Of a DNA stretch of 64,000 bases, positions 55,350-64,000 are shown piece by piece. The number at the start of each line of letters is the position of its first letter. The stretch's first letter is position 1. The notes beneath the pieces were generated by a model. The model ran no database searches. It saw nothing but the letters and a program-made list of their open reading frames with translations, and was not told where the DNA came from. The translations under genes and the position numbers were made by a program. Source of the stretch: Tetranychus cinnabarinus (lineage: Eukaryota; Arthropoda; Arachnida; Trombidiformes; Tetranychidae); the NCBI GenBank assembly GCA_022266195.1, contig WHVY01000001.1:8804001-8868000 (forward strand), read 5' to 3'.

Positions 55350-57642
55350 ATGGATTTCAAAAAATATCATGGTAATAATTTCACAGAAGATAGTGTTGAT
55401 ATACAACTGTGGACTGATAAAGGTCTTATTGAGCGTGGAAAGGATAGACTTTGTCGCCACGGTCCTAAAGCTAAATGTGTCCATTGTACTCCATTAGAGC
55501 CTTATGATGAGGCTTACATGAAGGAACATAACATTAAACATATGTCTTTTCACTCGTATTTGAGAAAAATGACGGCTGGAGTTGACAGGTGAGTCTCTCT
55601 TTTATGCTGTCATATTTTTGAGAATTTTAAATTTGTGCCTATCTTATCAAATTATTTGACTGAAGATTCAATAGCTGAAAAGAAAGCAACTTTTCTTTCA
55701 ACCATCCGCTTTCAACATCAACTGCTTTTTCTAACACAACAATAACAACTTTCACCATTTTCTACTTTGCTTTCATTTTTTTGGGACAGCTCTGATTACT
55801 AATTTGGTTCACCGAGTTAGTCGACCATGATTTCATGAGGTCTCATGTAATTAAGTTGTCTAGTTTTCAGGAGTAGACAAGAGTTATTCTTTTGAGTTGA
55901 TGAATTTTAAACTGCTGTAGCTCTTTAATTTAGAATATTATGTATCATAGAGTCAGTGCATTGTTCAGTTCTATCTAGTTTCTAGTCTTACTATATTTAT
56001 TTCAAGTTAATTATGACTAGAAAATTGTTATTCAATGATTTGCACTTCTTTTTCAGCTGCTACTTTCTTCTTATAAATCGATGAAAATTAGGCTTTTCAT
56101 CGATCATGGTAACTCTATCCACGTTCTTGTATACTTATTTACCTTGTTTTTTCTTTTTCATTTCAGGGGTAAATTTGCCGCTCTAGATAATATTAGTTGT
56201 AAAATAAAGGAAGGCTGCAAGGATCATTCTCCTTGGCCTGCTGGTATTTGTACCAAATGTCAACCAAGCGCCATTACTTTGACTCGTCAAGTAAGTTAAT
56301 CATGATAATTATTGAATCGCATTTATTTTAATCTACTTTCTTTTTTTATCTTTCAGGATTATCGACATGTAGATAACATAGTGTTTGAAAATGCTAAAAT
56401 TGTTGAACGTTTTCTCGATTATTGGCGTTTTACTGGTCATCAAAGGATAGGATTTCTTTATGGATATTATGAAGTACATAAAGACTTACCTTTAGGTATA
56501 AAAACAACGGTGGTTGCAATATACGAGCCTCCTCAAGAAACTGGTCGTGATTTTGTTAAACTAAACTGGCCTGAACCGAATCAAACTGAAGTTGATTCCA
56601 TAGCAAAAAAGTTAAATTTGCAACGAGTAGGCTGGATTTTTACTGATCTCATCCCTGATGATGTGACTAAAGGAACTGTCAAGCATTTACGCTCAGCAGA
56701 CTCTTATTTTCTTAGTGCTCAAGAGTGCATTCTGGCCGGACACTTTCAAAATGTTTATCCCAATGCATGTAGACTTTCAACTCAAGGCTACTTCGGGTCA
56801 AAATTTGTCACTGTTTGTGTTACTGGAGACAAAGACAATCAAATTCATATGGAAGGTTATCAAGTTTCCAATCAATGTATGGCGCTAGTTCATGATAACT
56901 GCCTTTTACCTACAAGAGATGCTCCAGAATTGGCCTTTGTTCGTGAAACAACAAAAGATCAGTATGTACCTGACGTATTTTACACAGAAAAGGATAAATT
57001 TGGCAATGAAATAAAAAAGGTTGCTCGAACCTTACCAGTCGAATATCTCTTAGTTGATGTCCCAGTTTCAGCACCAGTTGAGCCCAAGTTTACTTTCAAC
57101 TGTACTAAGGACAAAAACCCTTTCCCTATTGAAAATAGATCAATTCAAGGTCACATTCAAGATTTTCAAACTTTAACGAATTACTTGAGCCAGTTTACGA
57201 AGGCACAGTTTTTATTAGCTGCTCAAGATTTCCATTTTATATTATATATTGCAACTATGGATATGCTGCCATTAAAAGGATCCATTGACCCTCTTCTTGA
57301 AGCAATTAACAATAAAAACAGCCAAGCTGCTATTGAATGGACGAACAATGATGAATGGCAAACCGTAGAACAACTCATAGCTGCTCAAAGTTCATGTAAG
57401 TTTCTATTCCATTTAACTCCCCCTGAAGATGAAAAGTCCCATCTTAACTCATTTTTATTTTTTCAACTTTAGCGGCATCCTCACAGCCTTCATCGAGTAG
57501 TAATGTTTCAAGACAAGAAGCTTCTGCGGGTAATGGTAATGATGATATAACAATTGTCTGGTCTTGTTCATTTTGTACTTTCGAGAATCCAAACGGATCT
57601 GGTAGCTGCGAAATGTGTGGCTTACCCAGGCATTCTGGTTAA
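55350..57642 (+). CDS. NPLOC4: NPL4, p97/VCP cofactor for ubiquitinated substrates
   Basis: NPL4 pairs with UFD1 on the p97/VCP AAA-ATPase and threads polyubiquitinated clients for ER-associated and nuclear degradation. Exons are 55350-55588, 56167-56290, 56357-57395 and 57473-57642, GT-AG with matching phases, giving 523 residues. In order: the zinc-binding NZF-like cysteines of the NPL4 zinc-finger region (LCRHGPKAKCVHC; CKIKEGC...ICTKCQPSAITL), the large MPN-like NPL4 domain (HVDNIVFENAKIVERFLDYW, VGWIFTDLIPDD, NACRLS.QGYFGSKFVTV), and a C-terminal RanBP2/NZF finger (WSCSFCTF...CEMCGL) that binds ubiquitin in vertebrate NPL4. The first Met sits two bases after an acceptor (AAACCAG), so an upstream exon exists. 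The N-terminal UBX-like p97-binding domain, about 85-100 residues in the family, is not found in the window. Mobile DNA lies just downstream of the stop. Confidence 0.95.
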
Positions 57643-57761
57643 CATTAATTAACTTGAAGCTATTTTGCTATTCTCAATTCTCCTTTTTTTGTAATGAAAG
57701 CAAAAAATTCAAAATTGATAGAAGAAAAGAAATGACAAATTCGTTTATGTTGTAAATATTA

Positions 57762-59040
57762 GGTAACCAAAAAAGTAATTTGAGTAAAAGCATATGATTC
57801 AATTAATGATTCAATAAAAACAATTAGAAATAGGATCAGTGTGGGAATCAATTAATTATCATAGATTTAACTATGCTGAACAATATGAAATCAATTTTAA
57901 AGATCATTTCAGTCTGGTTTGTCTTATATGGTGCTTTAAAATGTCCGTCGATAAAAGAGTTATAAGAAGTGTTTTGATTTACGAATTTAAATTAGGGACA
58001 AGTCCAAATGAAACTTTGAAAAAAGTGACCAGCGTCTTCGGAGATGATGTGTTAACACTGCAAACAGTGATAAATTGGTTTGAAAGATTCAGGTCAGGTG
58101 ATTTTTCAATTGATGATAAACCAAGGTCCGGCCGACCGATTTCATTTTCGGATAGTGACCTGAAGGCTCTAGTCGAGTCAAATCCACAAGTAACTTGTGA
58201 CGAATTAGCCTCGAAGTTCAACGTTTCAGCAGAAACAGTTCGAGTTCGCTTGCATAAGCTTGGTAAGGTCCATCGAGCCAACAAATGGACACCACATGAG
58301 CTCACTGAAGAGCAAAAAATCAATCGTGCTTCAATCAGCCTTTCGCTACTTTTGCATGAGGAAAATGACCCGTTTTTGAATCGCCTCTTGACAAGTGATG
58401 AAAAATGGATTGTCTACGACAATGTGACTAGGCAATATGCTTGGATTGACCAAGGTCAACCATCGTTATCAACCCCTAAGCCCTCGATACATCAAAAGAA
58501 GGTTATGCTCTGTATTTGGTGGTGCCCAAGGGGGGTGGTGCACTACGAGTTGTTAGATGAAGGTCAAACGGTCAACTCTAACCTCTATGCTCAGCAACTT
58601 ATGAGAGTCAATGAAGAATTGAAGAAAAAGTGGCCTGCATTGGTCAACAGATCAAAAGTTGTTCACCTGCATGACAATGCTAGGCCACACACTTCGAGAA
58701 TGGTCAAGGAAAAACTGACCCAATTGAAATGGGAAGTTTTACCCCACCCACCCTATTCCCCTGACCTTGCTCCTTCTGACTACCACCTTTTTTTATCGAT
58801 GTCAAATGATTTCAGGGGTAAAAAATTCGATAGCGCTAGCGACCTTCATAATGCTGTTGCGGCCTTTTTCGACTCACGGCGGCCAGAATTCTGGGTCGAC
58901 GGAATCGCAAAATTGAAGGAAAGGTGGTCAAAGGTTATTGATTGTAATGGTGACTATTTCGATTAAATAAAATCAATGGTTAAAAAGTTATTATCTTTTA
59001 TTGCTATGCTGCTTTTACTCAAATTACTTTTTTGGTTACC
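57762..59040 (+). mobile_element. complete mariner transposon, 1279 bp
   Basis: Perfect 31-bp terminal inverted repeats (57762-57792 and 59010-59040, starting GGTAACCAAAAAAGTAATTT) are flanked by TA on both sides (57760-57761 and 59041-59042). The transposase frame is intact. Inserted 120 bp after the NPL4 stop codon, probably in its 3' UTR, and between the convergent ends of NPL4 and TRIT1. Confidence 0.97.
57941..58966 (+). CDS. mariner transposase, 341 residues
   Basis: Cut-and-paste transposase. An N-terminal paired-like DNA-binding region (helix-turn-helix with WFERFRSGDFS and GRP) is followed by WTPHEL, close to the family's WVPHEL, and the catalytic triad D153 (TSDEKW), D245 (LHDNARPH) and D280 (YSPDLAPSDYHLF), which is DD34D as in the mariner clade. 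The length equals the usual 340-350 residues. I chose the ATG at 57941 because mariner proteins start just before this point; an upstream in-frame extension to 57839 has no ATG. No stops or frameshifts, so it could be active. Confidence 0.96.
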   Translation: MSVDKRVIRSVLIYEFKLGTSPNETLKKVTSVFGDDVLTLQTVINWFERFRSGDFSIDDKPRSGRPISFSDSDLKALVESNPQVTCDELASKFNVSAETVRVRLHKLGKVHRANKWTPHELTEEQKINRASISLSLLLHEENDPFLNRLLTSDEKWIVYDNVTRQYAWIDQGQPSLSTPKPSIHQKKVMLCIWWCPRGVVHYELLDEGQTVNSNLYAQQLMRVNEELKKKWPALVNRSKVVHLHDNARPHTSRMVKEKLTQLKWEVLPHPPYSPDLAPSDYHLFLSMSNDFRGKKFDSASDLHNAVAAFFDSRRPEFWVDGIAKLKERWSKVIDCNGDYFD

Positions 59041-59324
59041 TAATACTTATACCTTGATAACATTCAATTAACCAGCACAGATAGAATTTGAAAATAGTTT
59101 CCTCAATTTCTATCATCTAAAATTTTCAGATTAGTATAACAAATGTAGGTAAGTTTACTTTATTACGAAACATTTTCGAACTGAATCATTCTGATGGAAA
59201 GAATGATGACCATTGTAATTGAAGTAATTTAAAAACATAAACCAATCATCGAAAAGTGTACGTTTCGTTTTTGTTCGGCCTATTCCTTATCTTTATCCTA
59301 TGATTTAAATAGCAAAATTGTCAG

Positions 59325-60894
59325 TCACACATAAATAGTTTGTTTAATAGGCTTAAATTCATCAGGGTAAGACTGATAATGACTAAATAAATTAACTATT
59401 TCAATCGCTTTATCCTTCACTTGAGTATTCCATTGATCTAGATTAGTTGTGTCCAGTTCAAATATATCTGGAGTTGGTCTATCAGTTGCATTTAGCAATC
59501 TATTCTTGATCCATTTCTTTTGTTTACGAGCATATCTACGGGTAACCAGTTTTAACCTTTCAACGCTGTTCTTCAGCAATTTTTGGCCCTTTTCACTCTC
59601 TTTCTCCTCGGGGCTCAACATCAGGTAACTATGAAACTCTTTGAAACCAATACTTTGAAAGATTCCTTCAGTATAATCGGCAGTTCTAATGCAAGGTTAT
59701 AAAAAATATTTACTTTAATCTAATAATTTAATAAAAGTTAATCATTTCAATAAAATTTAAAAACTCACTGTTTTTGTTCCAATCGAGTCATGTTGTAATT
59801 CTCATGAAATTTCGTCATTTCATCAATCAAACCTTGCTCAATCATTGAATCAACCCTGTCATCTAAGCGTTTATTAAGAACTGCAAATAAATTTTTAGGT
59901 AAACCATTAGTTTTTATACTTTAAAGGTTTCCATCAATATTTACCTTCTTCATCACAGATAAGATAAAATATTAATGAATTGGGATATCTGAGCGGACCA
60001 CCAAATTTATTTCCTCCTTTCATAGATTTTTGCTCTTCAATCCATTCAGAATGTTTTCTTCCTGATTTCTGGTTAACCTGTAAACTTCGAATTATTTTTC
60101 TTTTCTCATTTGGATCCAATTGATTGGCCATTTCTGGATCTACCATTCTCAAAATAGAATGAAGAACTTCAGATGGGACAGATTTTAAGGCTTTAGGAAT
60201 AATTGGACGAGCAAATAAGGTTTCCTTGTCAATGGTTCCATCTAAAGTAACATTTCCTGAATCGATCATTCCTCTCATTGTTTCCTCATCTTTTTCAGTC
60301 ACTAAATCATCTCCTTGGTCATCAGGATTAATCAATATTTTGTACAAAATACTTTCCACATAATACATGGTTCCCCCAGCAATTATGGGTGTTTTATTTT
60401 CCTTTAAAAGTTTCTCAATCTGGAAAAGCCACTTGTTAGTCAAGAGAATCTAAACTGTTAAACATACTTACTATGGGTAGAGCTCTATTCCGGTAATCAA
60501 CAACAGTAAAAGGACGTAGAGGATCAGCAAAATCAATGAGATGATGAGGAACTCCCTGCTTTTCTTGATCAGTCGCTTTGTTAGTTATAATGTCGAGATC
60601 TTTGTAAAGCTTAAAGAAATAAGATTTAATCAGAAAATTGAATTTGCTTAAATTAAACAAAAAATTGTTATAAACTAACATTTCAAAAATCAAGTCTAGT
60701 AAGATTAATTTTTACCAAAATAAACAAGCATTTACCTGCATTGAATCAGCTGAAATTATTTCACTTTCAAAATGTTTCGCTAATTCGACTGATAATTTAG
60801 TTTTACCAACTCCAGTAGGTCCTATAACAAAGATCAATGGAGTTTTATCCTTTTTCAAAAGACGATTAATCAAACGTATCAAGAGCTGTATCAT
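59325..60894 (-). CDS. TRIT1: tRNA dimethylallyltransferase (TRIT1/MiaA family), 414 residues
   Basis: Transfers a dimethylallyl group from DMAPP to N6 of A37 in tRNAs that read UNN codons; the eukaryotic form acts in cytosol, nucleus and mitochondria. Minus-strand exons are 60736-60894, 60472-60609, 59945-60419, 59769-59880 and 59325-59685, GT-AG and in phase. Visible motifs: P-loop GPTGVGKT (residues 25-32), DSMQ at the first exon end followed by YKDLDIITNK, GVPHHL, PIIAGGTMYYVES (substrate channel), QVNQKSGRKHSEW, and DYTEGIFQSIGFKEF with the basic RRYARKQKKW tRNA-binding helix. The protein ends about 75 residues after that helix, without the C2H2 zinc finger found at the end of human and yeast enzymes. 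It is convergent with NPL4, with a mariner between them. Confidence 0.96.
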
Positions 60895-61929
60895 AATTAA
60901 ATTGATTTGCGTTACTTAAACTACATCAACAAGGAAGATGGAAACACGAACAGAAGAATAAACAAGCCAAAAGATTACACAAAACCAAAGAAACAGTGAA
61001 CAAATAGACCTTTTCGAGTCACCATAATTCGAGATTAACAAAATACAACACTGATTTATGTTGACAAGCAAGTCAATAATTACTGAACCATTTATAGATA
61101 GTGATTCAACAAACTCAAATCACAACAATTAACGACACAATCTCATGAGAAAATAAATGAAAAATTGTGTATTAAATTACAATATTCAAAAGATGTCAAC
61201 AACTTGAATCATCTGGTTAACCATGCTTTGAATCTCTTAGAGCCTTCAACCCAAATCATTAAAAAATGCCTCATAAGATGGCGACACCAAACAGAAAGGT
61301 AAAAAAATCAAAACAGAAAATAAAATCTTTTAAAAAACCCACAAAATCACCAACAGCCATTAAAAAACAGCAAATTAGTTAAAGAAATGAGCAATTTATT
61401 AACCAGAATAGATAAAACAAAAGGTCAAAAACAAGTTGAAAATGAAAAGCAAATGAATGTAAAATAAACCCAAATCAGATTGTAAATGCTCAACGTTTAA
61501 AACCATTTAACGATGCAATATTTTGCCGATAATTACCAGAATAATATGATCAGATGAAAGTCAAATGTCAACTGTAATGTAAATAAATAAATAAAATGAG
61601 TAAAAGCAAGAAGGAATCTTTATGTGTAACCAAAAGAAAGATTAAAAAGGAAGAGAGAGAAATGATGAGGAAAAGAAAGGCCAAAAAGGGTCAAGAAAAA
61701 CAATAACAATGAACAATAAATTGTCATTTAACCAACTCAAATGGACAATATAAATAACAGTTAAGTCTAAATGAGCAAATCAATTGGCAACAATAACTGA
61801 TCTAATTTACAATTCAATTCAATATGCTAACCAAGTTCACATATGGTTAGATAATAATCATCATGATATCCTTGCATTTTCCTCATCTTACATTTTACTT
61901 TCACTAAATGATGATACACAAGAAGAAGA
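60895..61929. other. upstream region of TRIT1
   Basis: About 1 kb of very AT-rich, purine-biased DNA with no coding frame. Presumably includes the TRIT1 promoter. Confidence 0.5.
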
Positions 61930-62770
61930 GGAAAGAAACAGATGAAGATGATGATAAAGGGAGAAGAAGATGAAAGAGAGAGAAGATGAAGTTAAGCTGA
62001 AACTGTCAAAGAACTCATTTTTATCGTGAGTTTATTCAGCAAGATCATGCGTACCCTTACAAGTAAAGTATTAAACGAGTTGAACCTTTGTTTATTGGCA
62101 ACTGGGAGTTGAGTCAAGTTGCATTCATATTTATTCATTTCACTTTATTTTCTTGCTCAGTGTATTTCCATTGGTATCAACATTGAAAATAAAAACTTGG
62201 ATTGTCACATTATCAATATAAATTGTCCATCAATATTTTTCACTATCAACTGTTAACTCAACAAAACTGGACTAAAGACAACAGTCTAACAGTTTTAAAC
62301 CATTTTCATTTTGTCCAAATTTTGTCCAAAAAAAGGAAAATTGTGTTCTCTGAAACATTTTCCAATCAACTGTGTTTTCTGTTAACCCAAACTGTTGACC
62401 AAATTGTGTATGTTTTTGGATTTAATTGAAGGCTTTGGACAATTTGACAATTTGTGACTTCACTTGACCATCTTTTTTGACGTCCTTTTGTTTTCAAATT
62501 GAAATGGAAACCAAACTAAAATTGTGAACATAAAGTGAGGTTTACATTTTGTTGTTGTTGTTGAAGTGATTCAATATTGAAGAGCATCAAAATTGAAAAG
62601 ACTGAAAGCCATTAATCAACCCATTAATTAACAGTCAACAATTTTGGTCAAGGTAAGTGTTGCCATCATTTAAATCGAGTAAATCTGTTTACCAGAAAAT
62701 TTGGTTAAAGTGAACCAGAAAGAAAAACAATATTTACCAGAAAACCAGACAGAGTTCATTTTTAAAGCAA
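61930..62770 (+). repeat. right arm of the inverted repeat flanking NPL4-TRIT1
   Basis: Inverted copy of 54450-55100 with an extra block at about 62515-62640 that the left arm lacks. It keeps the outward-facing GGTCAAG|GTAAGTG donor-like site near 62652. Confidence 0.85.
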
Positions 62771-64000
62771 GATAATTGAATCTCATTTTAAAGGAAAACA
62801 AATCTTTATTGATTTAAAGTGAAAAAAAAGGTTAATCAAGCTGAAACATTTTCTCTTCCAAACAATTAATCATTTCCAAATGTTTAATCATAATTGTATC
62901 TTCATCATCATTCTCCCAATCATTATCATCATTATCATGTTTATTGAAAAGGAAAAGGCAAAAAGGCAAGAAAAAAAAAGGTAAACTGAAACATTGATCT
63001 TAACTTGAGGTTTCCTATTACTTGATCATATCTTCATTATTACTTTTATTATTAACCATTATCATTTCATTCCTTATATTATTGACTCAATTCTCGGTAT
63101 CAAATGGTAAACAAAAATAGTGTTTCATGTTAACCCATTCTGGTTATCGAATAATGATTCACTACAGAAACCTATTAGTCCGAAACCAATAAAAAGGTCT
63201 GTAAACTTGCTTATCAATGCAATTTAACATTTCCTTCAATTCTGATCGTCTTTCCCTTAGCCCAAAAAAAGGGAAAGAAAAGTTATTCATCTTAAACCAT
63301 TCATCTTGATGATCATCTCAACTCGCCATCAAATGAAAATGAAACATTTTTTTTTGTATTCCAACAACAAATTTGACTTCTTTTCACCAACTATCATTTC
63401 CTTTACCAGCCATCATCACCATCACCACGATTTAACCTCTTTTACCATTGGTGTAATGAAACTGGTTTAAATTGTCTCGTCCATCTGGTCATTAATTCAG
63501 TGAAAGAATTTCAAGTGTAACCACAGTTGTGAGTAAATAAGGAGAAATGTTTGGCCAAGAGCAAACTTGACCTCATCATTTTCAAGTTTACCTTTTGTTT
63601 ATTGATAATGATTGTGATTCTTGTCCCTCCCTGTCTATTAACTATGAAACCAGTTTTATGTTTCCATGTGTTGTTAGAGGACTAAAGACATTAAAGTACG
63701 ATAAGAAGTAAAGCCAATGCTGTGTATGACATGAAATATAATAATATCATAATGATGATAAGAAAATGGATTCTAGTCACTCCCAGGAGATGATATTATA
63801 ATGAAATAAATGAACATGTTAGTTAATTTATAAATGTATATATAAATTACATTATTAAATTGGCTTTTCAACCTTTTTTCTGCCCTTTTTAGTTTAACAA
63901 CATTTCCACTTGAATGGTTGTAAAACATTTTCCAGATTAGACATTTTACCAGATTAATTGACATTAGAAGACAACATTCATAATGATACCTGAAATGAAG
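62771..64000. other. intergenic to window end, nothing identified
   Basis: AT-rich DNA with no domain-bearing frame. If the donor-like site near 62652 is real, this would be the start of an intron of a gene continuing to the right. Confidence 0.45.

Overview
The window is AT-rich eukaryotic DNA. It has GT-AG introns, many of them 50-100 bp, and uses the standard genetic code. A sidestep-family cell-surface receptor, a mariner transposon and Ty3/gypsy elements point to an arthropod. Compact genes and short introns make a mite-like chelicerate my best guess, but the sequence does not prove it.

Four host genes can be modelled exon by exon. (1) 438-4938, minus strand: an SLC6 sodium/chloride-dependent amino-acid-type transporter that runs off the left edge and carries an apparent +1 frameshift in a T homopolymer. 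(2) 9471-22764, minus: a sidestep-like adhesion receptor of 12 coding exons and 837 residues (signal peptide, five Ig domains, FN3, TM, tail) in which every exon phase agrees. (3) 55350-57642, plus: NPL4, the p97/VCP ubiquitin-handling cofactor, seen without its N-terminal UBX-like domain. (4) 59325-60894, minus: TRIT1/MiaA tRNA dimethylallyltransferase (414 residues). NPL4 and TRIT1 are convergent, have an intact mariner between them, and are bracketed by diverged inverted repeats (54450-55100 and 61930-62770).

Much of the rest is mobile DNA. The large intron of the sidestep gene (14427-20260) holds MITE-like repeats, a DNA-transposon start, two integrase relics and, between those relics, a BIR-RING (IAP-like) relic plus a tandemly duplicated 103-residue ORF of unknown function. 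At 26675-37424 sits a very young LTR retrotransposon (517-bp LTRs that differ at one base I can see, AGTG target duplication) with one uninterrupted 3116-codon frame. It encodes gag, protease, RT, RNase H and integrase, followed by about 1300 extra residues with a RING-like plus TRAF-type zinc-finger pair and an REXO/ISG20-type exonuclease fold whose catalytic acids are replaced. This is the most unusual object in the window.

At 40085-50010 three elements are nested. A repeat copy is split by a 9.3-kb element with about 290-bp terminal inverted repeats, and that element is split by an LTR element (43197-47112, GCTTG target duplication) whose integrase-envelope-like frame runs antisense to its LTRs and gag.

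Long stretches (22.8-26.7, 37.4-39.5, 50.0-54.4, 60.9-61.9 and 62.8-64.0 kb) show no convincing gene.
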